Assembly (NCBI GenBank): GCA_002323795.1 | Contig: DCPZ01000050.1 | Location: 10,669-25,236, forward strand | Source of the DNA: Flavobacteriales bacterium UBA1531 | Lineage (GTDB): Bacteria; Bacteroidota; Bacteroidia; Flavobacteriales_D; Sanyastnellaceae | Length of the DNA: 14,568 nucleotides | Reading direction: 5' to 3' | Part shown: in pieces, positions 8,023 through 14,568 of the stretch | Numbering within the stretch: position 1 is the stretch's first letter | How the letters are laid out: the number at the start of each line of letters is the position of its first letter | Notes under the pieces: generated by a model | Databases searched by the model: none | What the model saw: the letters and a program-made list of their open reading frames with translations, nothing else | Told to the model about the DNA's origin: nothing | Position numbers and translations under genes: made by a program

Positions 8023-9678
8023 TCAACTGGATTCGAAAATGGCATCTGCCACCCGGATGCCGTCCAACGCAGCGGAAAGAATCCCCCCGGCATATCCACC
8101 TCCTTCGCCACATGGAAACAAATTCAACACCTGTGGATGACTCAAATTCTCGGGATCCCGGGGAATCCGCACTGGACTCGATGTCCTCGATTCAGGAGCG
8201 ACCAAAACAGCTTCCGCATTTAAAAAAGCGGGCATGCGCTCCACAAAAGTCTGGAGACCTTCGCGCAATGCCTTTGAAATCAAGGGAGGAAGTATTTCGT
8301 GCAAGTTGACCACTTCCACTCCCGGCAAATAAGATGTTTTTGGAAGGTCTTTTGAGGGGGTATCGTTCAAAAAATCCACCAATCGCTGAGCAGGAGCTTT
8401 CTGTGTTTGACCTGCTGCTTCCCAACACGACTTTTCCACAGCATGTTGGAAATGTAACCCCCCGAGAGGGCCGGAATAACCCAAAGCCTCCCAGTCAGAA
8501 GGTTCCAACTGAACCACCATTCCTGAGTTGGCGTAAGGATTGTTTCTTTTGGACGGTGACCATCCGTTCGTAACGACCTCGCCATCTTGTGTTGCACAAG
8601 GTGCTATGATACCGCCCGGACACATGCAGAATGAGTGCACACCTCTTCCAGAAGCCTGACATACCAATCGGTACGATGCCGGCGGAAGCCAATGACCTCG
8701 CTCCTCTGTATGGTACTGAATTTGATCAATCAACGTTTGTGGATGTTCAATGCGCACGCCCATCGCAAAAGGCTTCGCACTCAATTGCACGCCTTTTTGA
8801 TGCAACAGCTGAAACACATCCTTGGCACTGTGTCCTGTTGCCAAAATCAAGTGAGCACAACGCGCTTGAATTTCATGCTGAGTGGCCAAATCCAACCAGA
8901 CAACGGACTCGATGGCTCCTGAATCCGATTTAAAATCTACCAATCTACAGCCAAAGTGAATGATGCCACCAGCATCCAAAATCGTTTCACGCATCGCTTC
9001 AATGATGCCCGGGAGTTTGTTTGTGCCGATGTGTGGGTGAGCCTCCACCAAAATATCCCTGTCAGCTCCATGCTGCACCAACAATTCCAACGCTGCTCGA
9101 ATGTCTCCTCGCTTATGACTTCGTGTGTATAGTTTCCCATCGCTGTAGGTACCTGCTCCTCCTTCTCCGAAACAATAATTGGAATCCGGATCGACTTTGT
9201 GTTCTCTGTAAATCTGAACCAAATCACGGCGGCGTTGGCGCACAGGCTGACCTCGCTCGATAATGATGGGGCGCATCCCGTTGCTGATGCACTGCAAAGC
9301 CGCAAAAAGTCCCGCAGGACCGGCTCCCACGATGTGCACCTCTACGGCGTCGACAGGAACAGCAGGGAAAACAACTTTCTCTACTGACCTCGCCGGCAAC
9401 GCAACACCATGTTCTGCAGCCTCAACACTCCAAACAGCCCGAACAACTCGTTGACGAGCGTCGAGATTCTTGCGCAAAACGCGAAACTCTCCCAATCGTT
9501 CCAGTGGCCAAACCAACGCCTCGGCAACGGCTTCCCGCACCCGAGCAGGATCGATGGTGACTTCAGCTGGCATCCTCACCTCGACCAAGCTCACGGGCCC
9601 TGCAGCTGGCTTCCGCTTCGCCACTGGACGCTTGCGACCATGATTGGGCTTCGAATGCCTGTGTTTCTGATTGGACAT
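8023..9678 (-). CDS. COG2509-type NAD(P)/FAD-dependent dehydrogenase of unknown substrate
   Basis: The 551-residue product matches the uncharacterised FAD-dependent dehydrogenases of COG2509. An N-terminal domain (about 30-110) precedes the FAD-binding Rossmann motif VHIVGAGPAGLFAA (GAGPAG at 118-123) and the acid in IIIERGQ. The family hallmark YCFGEGGAGTYSDGKLYTR lies at about 168-186, and the C-terminal FAD-closing motif FPCGEGGGYAGGI near 520. Its reaction is not established for the family, and no partner gene here helps. The first about 27 residues are unusually basic and rich in His, Lys, Arg and Asn, an extension most family members lack as far as I recall. ATG 9678 is preferred: the frame continues upstream to 9822, but that would overlap the divergent E1 gene by 78 bases. 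Confidence 0.88.
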   Translation of the reverse strand: MSNQKHRHSKPNHGRKRPVAKRKPAAGPVSLVEVRMPAEVTIDPARVREAVAEALVWPLERLGEFRVLRKNLDARQRVVRAVWSVEAAEHGVALPARSVEKVVFPAVPVDAVEVHIVGAGPAGLFAALQCISNGMRPIIIERGQPVRQRRRDLVQIYREHKVDPDSNYCFGEGGAGTYSDGKLYTRSHKRGDIRAALELLVQHGADRDILVEAHPHIGTNKLPGIIEAMRETILDAGGIIHFGCRLVDFKSDSGAIESVVWLDLATQHEIQARCAHLILATGHSAKDVFQLLHQKGVQLSAKPFAMGVRIEHPQTLIDQIQYHTEERGHWLPPASYRLVCQASGRGVHSFCMCPGGIIAPCATQDGEVVTNGWSPSKRNNPYANSGMVVQLEPSDWEALGYSGPLGGLHFQHAVEKSCWEAAGQTQKAPAQRLVDFLNDTPSKDLPKTSYLPGVEVVNLHEILPPLISKALREGLQTFVERMPAFLNAEAVLVAPESRTSSPVRIPRDPENLSHPQVLNLFPCGEGGGYAGGILSAALDGIRVADAIFESS

Positions 9679-9744
9679 GGGGCGAAGATAATCTCTTGCC
9701 ATCTGTATACGGTGACGCAGAAGACCACTTACCTTCGTGACACG

Positions 9745-11775
9745 ATGACGGATCCAAATCAATTTCCACATAACCCGCTCTCGTTTGATCGCAAGGCGCT
9801 CAGCGATGAGGAAATTCGGCAACTATTCAGCCAAATACTCCTGCCGCGGATGATTGAAGAAAAAATGCTAAGCCAGCTGAGGCAAGGTAAAATTTCAAAG
9901 TGGTTCAGTGGTATGGGACAAGAAGCGATTTCAGTGGGCGCTGCCGCAGCGCTAGAAACTGACAACTTTATCTTGCCAATGCATCGGAACTTGGGCATTT
10001 TCACAACCCGTGGCGTCACTTTAGATCGGCTTTTCTCGCAATTTCAAGGCAAGGCCAATGGCTTTACGAAGGGCCGCGATCGATCCTTTCACTTTGGGTC
10101 ACGAGAGCATCACATTGTTGGAATGATATCGCACCTTGGTCCGCAACTCGGAATTGCTGACGGCATTGCATTGGCTCAAAAGCTTGATAAATCGGGAAGA
10201 GCGACGCTGGTTTTCACAGGAGATGGCGGAGCGTCTGAAGGTGATTTCCATGAAGCTTTGAACGTTGCGGCAGTCTGGCAATTGCCTGTTATTGTTTGCG
10301 TCGAAAACAATGCTTGGGGGCTATCTACCCCGTCAGATGAGCAATTCAAATTCGAACACTTTACCGACAAAGCCATTGGCTACGGGATTCCAGAAGAAGA
10401 CGCGCTTCAGGTAGATGGAAATGATTTACTGGCAGTATATCATGCCGTCAAAGACGCCGCCGAAACCATACGAGATCGCCCTCGACCGATTTTGATTGAG
10501 TTCAAAACGTTTCGAATGCGCGGGCACGAGGAAGCTTCAGGCACGAAATACTACCCCGATGGTCTCATTGAACATTGGGGGCAGGTCGACCCCGTAGATC
10601 GCTTCACCGATTGGGCAAAAATGCATGGAATAATCGACGACGCTTTCATCGAGGCACTGAGGACAGAACACAGCCAAACCATCAAAAGCGGGTTGAAATC
10701 CGCTGCGAATGAACCGGAGATAGACACCTCCGTATCTGTTGAGATTGCCGACCGTTTCGCCAAAGTCCCCCATTCCCAGTGGCCGAGCTTGACCGACCTC
10801 GAACCAAGCAATCGGGAGTTGCGCTTGATTGACGCAATTCAGGAGGGACTCGGCCAATCCATGGAAGCTTTCCCAGAATTGGTGCTGATGGGGCAGGACA
10901 TTGCTGATTATGGGGGCGTCTTCAAAGTCACAGAGGGATTTGTCGAACGCTTCGGAAAGGATCGTGTCCGCAACACTCCCTTGTGCGAATCGGCCATCGT
11001 GGGCGCAGCCCTAGGCTTGAGCATCTCGAACAAGAAGGCCATGATGGAGATGCAGTTCAGCGATTTCGTAACGGTAGGTTTCAATCAAATCGTGAACAAC
11101 CTCGCCAAGATTCACTGGCGTTGGGGACAAAATGCAGATGTCGTGGTCCGCATGCCCACAGGAGGCAACGTAGGCGCAGGTCCTTTCCACAGCCAATCCA
11201 CGGAAGCGTGGTTCTTCCATGTGCCAGGTTTGAAAATCGTTTACCCGTCATCCCCAGAAGACGCGAAAGGCTTGCTTTTGAGGTCATTCGAAGATCCAAA
11301 CCCTGTCTTATTCTTCGAACACAAATTCCTGTACCGATCGCTCTCTGGTTCCGTTCCAGAACAGCCATACTCCGTCGAATTGGGTAAGGCCAAAGTGACG
11401 CGCACCGGAGACGACCTAACCATCATCACTTACGGATTGGGAGTGCAATGGGCGGAAGAAGTTGCGCAAAACCATTCAGAACATTCGATTGAAATCATCG
11501 ATTTAAGAACCCTTCTGCCGTGGGATGAATCTTTGGTAATGGAAAGCGTAAGAAAAACCAACCGAGCCCTTGTTCTGCACGAAGACACTATGACGGGCGG
11601 AATTGGCGCAGAAATCGCCGCGCGCATTCAATCCGAATGTTGGCATGACTTGGATGCTCCTGTCGGTCGCGTTGCTGGCTTGGACACGCCTTTCCCCTTC
11701 GCCCAAAACTTGGAAACGCAATTCTTAGCCAATCATCGCCTCGCCGATGCTGTCAAAGAACTCTTAGAGCGCTGA
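9745..11775 (+). CDS. Fused alpha/beta E1 component of a 2-oxoacid dehydrogenase complex (branched-chain type likely)
   Basis: The 676-residue product joins both E1 subunits in one chain. The alpha half (about 1-350) has MHRNLG and the thiamine-diphosphate motif GDGGASEGDFHEALN...VENN (GDG at 159-161, NN at 188-189). The beta half starts near residue 358 (ELRLIDAIQEGL) and carries GQDIADYGGVF, RNTPLCESAIVG, MPTGGNVGAGPFHSQ and the C-terminal swivel part (IEIIDLRTLLPWD, VLHEDTMTGG). E1 decarboxylates a 2-oxoacid and passes the acyl group to the lipoyl arm of E2. Fused E1 proteins of this length are common in Bacteroidota and usually assigned to branched-chain 2-oxoacids, though the substrate is inferred. 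No E2 or E3 gene lies nearby, so the complex is encoded at separate loci. ATG 9745 starts the recognisable protein; the frame is open back to 9409 but runs antisense to the neighbour. Confidence 0.93.
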   Translation: MTDPNQFPHNPLSFDRKALSDEEIRQLFSQILLPRMIEEKMLSQLRQGKISKWFSGMGQEAISVGAAAALETDNFILPMHRNLGIFTTRGVTLDRLFSQFQGKANGFTKGRDRSFHFGSREHHIVGMISHLGPQLGIADGIALAQKLDKSGRATLVFTGDGGASEGDFHEALNVAAVWQLPVIVCVENNAWGLSTPSDEQFKFEHFTDKAIGYGIPEEDALQVDGNDLLAVYHAVKDAAETIRDRPRPILIEFKTFRMRGHEEASGTKYYPDGLIEHWGQVDPVDRFTDWAKMHGIIDDAFIEALRTEHSQTIKSGLKSAANEPEIDTSVSVEIADRFAKVPHSQWPSLTDLEPSNRELRLIDAIQEGLGQSMEAFPELVLMGQDIADYGGVFKVTEGFVERFGKDRVRNTPLCESAIVGAALGLSISNKKAMMEMQFSDFVTVGFNQIVNNLAKIHWRWGQNADVVVRMPTGGNVGAGPFHSQSTEAWFFHVPGLKIVYPSSPEDAKGLLLRSFEDPNPVLFFEHKFLYRSLSGSVPEQPYSVELGKAKVTRTGDDLTIITYGLGVQWAEEVAQNHSEHSIEIIDLRTLLPWDESLVMESVRKTNRALVLHEDTMTGGIGAEIAARIQSECWHDLDAPVGRVAGLDTPFPFAQNLETQFLANHRLADAVKELLER

Positions 11776-11828
11776 GGAGACAGGTTTCATTATCTGGCTT
11801 ATTTGGAGTTGATGGATTTTCAGCATAC

Positions 11829-11856
11829 TTTGGAAGGCACTGCAAACGTATTTTGG
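11829..11856 (+). promoter_or_regulatory. Candidate Bacteroidota-type promoter before the small orphan ORF
   Basis: TTTG at 11829-11832 is followed after 16 bases by TATTTTGG (11849-11856), one base short of the TAnnTTTG consensus. A transcript would begin near 11862, about 15 bases before ATG 11877. Spacing and box are both imperfect, so this is tentative. Confidence 0.3.
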
Positions 11857-11876
11857 CATGCCGTGCTCATCGACTC

Positions 11877-12182
11877 ATGATTCCTGTTCACCACATACAA
11901 CGAGCCATTCACAGCTTCTACGCAGAAGTAACAGAGCGCTCTTTGCAATTGGCACTCCGTTATCCGGACCAACGGGTGTTTGCCGAAAGAACAGCTCGCA
12001 AGGGCAATGAGCGCCTCGCACATTACATCGGAATTTTGAAATCCAGTGACTGGGCATCTGCTGGACAAGCCGCCCTGCAGCAACTCTGTCGAGACGCGGA
12101 AGCAGATAGTTTAGATTTCCTCGGCGCACTTCAGCAGGAAGAGAACAAAGCCCAGCATAAGCATCACTCTGCCACAGATTAA
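11877..12182 (+). CDS. Small hypothetical protein (101 residues)
   Basis: I do not recognise this protein. From ATG 11877 it encodes 101 residues, with no signal peptide and no membrane segment. Most of it should be helical and amphipathic: IQRAIHSFYAEVTERSLQLA, RVFAERTARKGNERLAHYI, then AGQAALQQLCRDAEADSLDFL, with a hydrophilic tail of Gln, Glu, Lys and His. It contains one cysteine. The balance of charged and hydrophobic residues looks like a real soluble protein, whereas the antisense frames here are rich in Cys, Trp and Leu and look random. It stands alone between the E1 gene (101 bases upstream) and the convergent membrane TPR gene (29 bases downstream). An in-frame ATG at 11853 would add eight residues but overlaps the candidate promoter. 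Confidence 0.55.
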   Translation: MIPVHHIQRAIHSFYAEVTERSLQLALRYPDQRVFAERTARKGNERLAHYIGILKSSDWASAGQAALQQLCRDAEADSLDFLGALQQEENKAQHKHHSATD

Positions 12183-12197
12183 AATCCATTGGATGAT

Positions 12198-12217
12198 CGC
12201 TAAATTGAAAATTAGCG
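12198..12217. terminator. Weak hairpin between convergent genes, overlapping a stop codon
   Basis: CGCTAA and TTAGCG (12198-12203 and 12212-12217) form a 6-bp stem around an 8-base A/T-rich loop. It lies between the convergent small ORF and membrane TPR gene, and the TPR gene's stop codon is inside the stem. A shorter palindrome, ATCCATTGGAT, sits just before it at 12184-12194. No run of T follows on either strand, so it is at best a weak terminator. Confidence 0.3.
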
Positions 12218-12745
12218 GCCGCGCATTTTCATCATTTGAGGGTTGCGAATCGCCGCTTCAACCTGTTTGATGTCTTTCTTCAAAACACCTTTTGGATCCA
12301 GTCTTTTGCATTCAACTAGGAGAGCCTTGGCCAATTTTGGTTTGCGCTTTGCCGAGGCGACAACGGCAAGGTTCAGTTTCACAGCGGCTTTATCATGGTC
12401 CTGCTTCAATCCAATATCAAGCGCCTGTTTGAGCAATTGCTCCGCCTGATTCATATTCTGTTCCATCGCCAAACTTCCCGACAAAAAATACCAATAACCT
12501 CTGCGTCTAGCCCAGAGATGGTTGGGATTCACACGTCCCAGCCATTTTCGCGCATCTTCCATTTTCTGCTGACGCAAACTGACGAATGCCATTAGCAAGC
12601 GCATGCTCTGAAGTGTCATCAAAACAATCAAAGTAGTCACGAGTACCATTCCCACACCGCTCCCAATGTATCCCTCTGTGAAGAGAAAAACGGAGTACGC
12701 CAGACTTGCAAGAGCGAGAGGAATTTTTATGAGTCGGGTATCCAT
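12212..12745 (-). CDS. Two-helix membrane protein with TPR-like C-terminal half
   Basis: The 177-residue product has two hydrophobic helices: IPLALASLAYSVFLF (about 8-22) and GVGMVLVTTLIVLMTLQSM (about 31-49). The rest is a soluble helical region (about 60-170) with TPR-like features: a Trp/Tyr-rich helix (ARRRGYWYFLSGSLAMEQ), then NQAEQLLKQALDIGLKQ, AAVKLNLAVVASAK and KLAKALLVECKRLDP. The C-terminus is basic (KMKMRGR pattern). It is likely an inner-membrane protein with a cytoplasmic TPR domain for protein contacts, but no specific role can be named. ATG 12745 is chosen because the hydrophobic N-terminus begins there and an exact TAnnTTTG box lies 21 bases upstream; the longer frame to 12916 would run antisense into ytxJ. 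Confidence 0.75.
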   Translation of the reverse strand: MDTRLIKIPLALASLAYSVFLFTEGYIGSGVGMVLVTTLIVLMTLQSMRLLMAFVSLRQQKMEDARKWLGRVNPNHLWARRRGYWYFLSGSLAMEQNMNQAEQLLKQALDIGLKQDHDKAAVKLNLAVVASAKRKPKLAKALLVECKRLDPKGVLKKDIKQVEAAIRNPQMMKMRGR

Positions 12746-12754
12746 AGGTGGTGT

Positions 12755-12762
12755 TAATTTTG
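12755..12762 (+). promoter_or_regulatory. -7 promoter box of the ytxJ operon
   Basis: TAATTTTG is an exact match to the Bacteroidota TAnnTTTG box and points towards ytxJ (ATG 12782). The transcript should start near 12769, giving a leader of about 13 bases. No good TTTG -33 element is visible at the expected distance. Confidence 0.55.
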
Positions 12763-12765
12763 GTG

Positions 12766-12773
12766 CAAATTTA
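12766..12773 (-). promoter_or_regulatory. -7 promoter box of the membrane TPR gene
   Basis: On the minus strand this reads TAAATTTG, an exact TAnnTTTG box. The expected start of transcription is near 12759, about 14 bases before ATG 12745. A T-rich GTTTTC about 17-22 bases further upstream could serve weakly as the -33 element. It lies 3 bases from the opposite-facing ytxJ box. Confidence 0.55.
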
Positions 12774-12781
12774 TTGCATCT

Positions 12782-13111
12782 ATGGTTTGGAAAACATTGA
12801 ATTCTGACGAAGATTGGGGAAATGCAGTTGCAGCCTCTCACGACACCCCCATTGTCGTATTCAAACACAGCACGCGATGCAGTGTAAGTCGCATGGCGTT
12901 GAAGATCATTGAACAACAGTGGGATTTGCCTGATAAAATCGACGCATATTTGCTTGATTTGCTTTCAAACCGAAACATCAGCAACGCGGTGGAGAATGAA
13001 ATGAAAGTGCAGCATCAGTCTCCCCAATTGTTGTGCATTCGGGATGGAAAATGTGTTTTTCATTCCAATCATGGCAACATCGACCCTGTCGAGGTGAAGC
13101 CCTACCTTTGA
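12782..13111 (+). CDS. ytxJ: YtxJ/BrxC-family bacilliredoxin-like protein
   Basis: The 109-residue product matches the YtxJ (DUF2847) family, a thioredoxin-like fold in bacillithiol-using bacteria. The key stretch is VVFKHSTRCSVS, with the active-site cysteine C33 in the family pattern HSTRC.(I/V)S. Family residues SPQLLCIRDGKCVFHSNHGNI follow near the end, which adds C85 and C90. YtxJ/BrxC proteins act as monothiol bacilliredoxins, removing bacillithiol from oxidised protein thiols in the cytoplasm, so the host probably makes bacillithiol (inferred). It is the first gene of a tight plus-strand cluster: the next ATG comes two bases after its stop. Length is normal for the family. The start is supported by the exact TAnnTTTG box 20 bases upstream. 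Confidence 0.88.
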   Translation: MVWKTLNSDEDWGNAVAASHDTPIVVFKHSTRCSVSRMALKIIEQQWDLPDKIDAYLLDLLSNRNISNAVENEMKVQHQSPQLLCIRDGKCVFHSNHGNIDPVEVKPYL

Positions 13112-13113
13112 GT

Positions 13114-13710
13114 ATGAATTCGATCATAAAGCTGCGCATCATCATGGACGCGACGGAAGATATTTTTCGGGACATCGAAATCGACTATCATGCGCCATTG
13201 ATGCATCTGCATTTGGCAACACTCGATGCTTTTGAGTGGAGCGATGCGCATGAAATGGCCTCCTTTTACAAGAGCAATGAAAGTTGGGATCGCGGAGATG
13301 AATATCCTCTGATGGCGATGTCGCCGGATCTTCCTTCAATGGAGACCGCCACCATCAAAGACTTGCTTCCAAATGAAGATAGCAAGGGGCTTTATGTCTA
13401 CGATTACCTTCGAATGTGGTGCTTCTATGTTGAACCCCTGGCAATCTCCGAGCCCAAAGAAGATGGATCGTATCCAAGCTTGGTGGTCGAATTTGGAAAA
13501 GCGCCTGACCCGATGAGCAAAGAACCGGAGGGATTGGACGACCCTGCCTTGATGGATGCGCTTTTTGACGAAGTAGACCCCCCTTTACAAACCAGAGGCG
13601 CAGAATCAACAGGAGATCCTGAGTTGGACGACTACCTCAATGATGATGCAGGTGAAGATGATGCGTTGGGCAGAGATGAAAACATCGACGATTACCGCGG
13701 CCAATTCTGA
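13114..13710 (+). CDS. Plasmid pRiA4b ORF-3-like family protein with acidic C-terminal tail
   Basis: The N-terminal about 125 residues match the pRiA4b ORF-3-like fold (also called IS1096 TnpR passenger-like): KLRIIMDATEDIFRDIEI, HLATLDAFEWSDAHEMASFY, WDRGDEYPLMAM and LYVYDYLRMWCFYVE. The domain has no proven function and, despite its name, is usually chromosomal in Bacteroidota; nothing here suggests a mobile element. Residues 131-198 form a low-complexity acidic tail, with 23 Asp/Glu against 4 Lys/Arg, probably disordered. The 198-residue protein starts two bases after ytxJ ends and nine bases before miaA, so it is probably translated from the same message. ATG 13144 is a possible later start but would remove the first beta strand. 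The function is unknown; a link to redox or RNA modification is only suggested by position. Confidence 0.83.
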   Translation: MNSIIKLRIIMDATEDIFRDIEIDYHAPLMHLHLATLDAFEWSDAHEMASFYKSNESWDRGDEYPLMAMSPDLPSMETATIKDLLPNEDSKGLYVYDYLRMWCFYVEPLAISEPKEDGSYPSLVVEFGKAPDPMSKEPEGLDDPALMDALFDEVDPPLQTRGAESTGDPELDDYLNDDAGEDDALGRDENIDDYRGQF

Positions 13711-13719
13711 TTCCAATTC

Positions 13720-14568
13720 ATGGCTTCAGTATCGACTACGGCAAACGCATTGCAACAAGGCGAACGACCTTTGTTGGTGACCATTGTAGGTCCTACAGCT
13801 GTTGGAAAAACAACGTGGGCGATTGCAATTGCAAAAGCGCTCGGATGTGAAATCATCAACGCAGATTCTCGGCAAATTTTCCGAGGAATGCCCATTGGAA
13901 CAGCGCAACCGACGAAGGCTGAACGAGCGGCCGTAAAGCACCACTTCGTTGATTTTGTAGACGTAGACGATCATTACAGTGCTGGACAATTTGGGACAGC
14001 TGCAGCCAATTGGCTCTCCGACTGGTTCCAAACACACAGAACCGCTGTGATGGTTGGCGGCAGTGGATTATACGTGAAGGCAGTCATCGAAGGGTTGGAT
14101 GATATGCCTGCCGATCTCACGGTTCGCCAAGAACTCAACGATCGCGTGCGAAAATCAGGAATAAAAAGCTTGGCCGCTCAACTTGAAACGCTAGATCCCG
14201 TTCATACCCGTAAGATGGATCTACAAAATCCACAACGAGTGATACGTGCACTCGAAGTGTGCCTCTGTTCTGGGAAGCCTTTTTCTTCCTTTCACAAGGA
14301 ATCTGTTGCCGAGAGAAATTTTGATGTACTGACCCTCGGTCTTGAAATGGACCGTGCCATGCTTTTGGACCGAATCAACCAACGGGTCGATGCAATGGTA
14401 CAGGCTGGAATCGAAAGTGAAGCGAGAACGCTCCACCCCAAAGCTCATCTGAATGCGCTGCAAACTGTCGGATACCGCGAGTGGTTCGAATGCTTCGATG
14501 GTCAATGCTCGCAAATCGAAGCCATTGAAAGAATTAAAATCCACACACGTCAATTTGCCAAGCGCCAG
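13720..14568 (+). CDS. miaA: tRNA dimethylallyltransferase MiaA (partial, 3' end cut by window)
   Basis: MiaA transfers a dimethylallyl group from DMAPP to N6 of A37 in tRNAs that read codons starting with U, the first step to i6A/ms2i6A. The P-loop GPTAVGKT lies at 24-31, followed by the family motifs NADSRQIFRGMPIGTAQP (with the catalytic Asp), HHFVDFVDVDDHYSAGQF, VGGSGLYVKAVIEG and NPQRVIRALEV. The tRNA-binding part shows NALQTVGYREWFE and, at the edge, RQFAKRQ. The 283 codons seen end where the protein would normally need only some 20-30 more residues. ATG 13720 comes nine bases after the pRiA4b-like gene, which places miaA third in the cluster. The first 16 residues are a poorly conserved lead-in. 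Confidence 0.97.
   Translation, partial: MASVSTTANALQQGERPLLVTIVGPTAVGKTTWAIAIAKALGCEIINADSRQIFRGMPIGTAQPTKAERAAVKHHFVDFVDVDDHYSAGQFGTAAANWLSDWFQTHRTAVMVGGSGLYVKAVIEGLDDMPADLTVRQELNDRVRKSGIKSLAAQLETLDPVHTRKMDLQNPQRVIRALEVCLCSGKPFSSFHKESVAERNFDVLTLGLEMDRAMLLDRINQRVDAMVQAGIESEARTLHPKAHLNALQTVGYREWFECFDGQCSQIEAIERIKIHTRQFAKRQ

Noticed and set aside
9409..9744. N-terminal extension of the E1 frame
   Set aside because: It overlaps the opposite-strand flavoprotein gene, and the extra residues do not resemble any E1 sequence. The protein proper starts at 9745.
9679..9822. N-terminal extension of the COG2509 frame
   Set aside because: It would cross the divergent promoter region and the start of the E1 gene; ATG 9678 gives a normal family length.
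11820..12189. Two minus-strand frames of 87 and 104 codons opposite the small orphan ORF
   Set aside because: Their translations are Cys/Trp-rich and look random, while the plus-strand frame has a regular amphipathic pattern and a candidate promoter.
13114..13710. Mobile element, suggested by the family name (plasmid pRiA4b ORF-3 / IS1096 passenger-like)
   Set aside because: There is no transposase, terminal inverted repeat or target duplication around it, and the gene is embedded in a tight operon with ytxJ and miaA.

Overview
The window looks like ordinary chromosomal DNA from a member of the Bacteroidota, probably near the Flavobacteriales. The evidence is a set of protein types typical of that phylum (a fused alpha/beta E1 dehydrogenase, an outer-membrane protein with TSP3 repeats and a SPOR domain, a YtxJ protein next to a pRiA4b ORF-3-like protein, and a TPR giant paired with a TonB-like protein), mostly weak or absent Shine-Dalgarno sequences, and at least two exact TAnnTTTG promoter boxes. 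I see no rRNA, tRNA, CRISPR array, insertion sequence, integrase, phage gene or attachment site. Coding density is very high and the longest gap between genes is about 100 bases.

Left block (1-5157, all minus strand, read right to left): a 1028-residue exported TPR and coiled-coil protein, then a TonB-like single-pass membrane protein whose start is at or overlapping the upstream stop, then after 94 bases a saccharopine/alanine dehydrogenase-family enzyme that runs off the left edge almost at its natural end. The first two look co-translated and probably act together in the cell envelope.

Middle block: divergent from the TPR gene is a FAD-dependent oxidoreductase of the DAO type (5193-6329), followed on the same strand by a secreted beta-barrel/TSP3/SPOR protein (6415-7947). 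A perfect 13-bp stem with flanking A and T tracts (7974-8003) ends that unit and also the convergent COG2509-type FAD protein (8023-9678, minus). Divergent from the latter is a fused E1 alpha/beta thiamine-diphosphate dehydrogenase (9745-11775).

Right block: a small orphan ORF (11877-12182, plus) converges on a two-helix membrane TPR protein (12212-12745, minus). Between this gene and the next lie two exact, oppositely directed TAnnTTTG boxes only 3 bases apart. The plus-strand cluster is ytxJ (bacilliredoxin-like), a pRiA4b ORF-3-like protein with a very acidic tail, and miaA (tRNA dimethylallyltransferase, cut by the right edge), spaced by 2 and 9 bases, so a likely operon.

Overall the content is mainly metabolic and housekeeping. 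I did not find a clear new defence or mobile system. The least understood parts are the TPR/TonB-like envelope pair, the acidic-tailed protein next to YtxJ, and the orphan small ORF.
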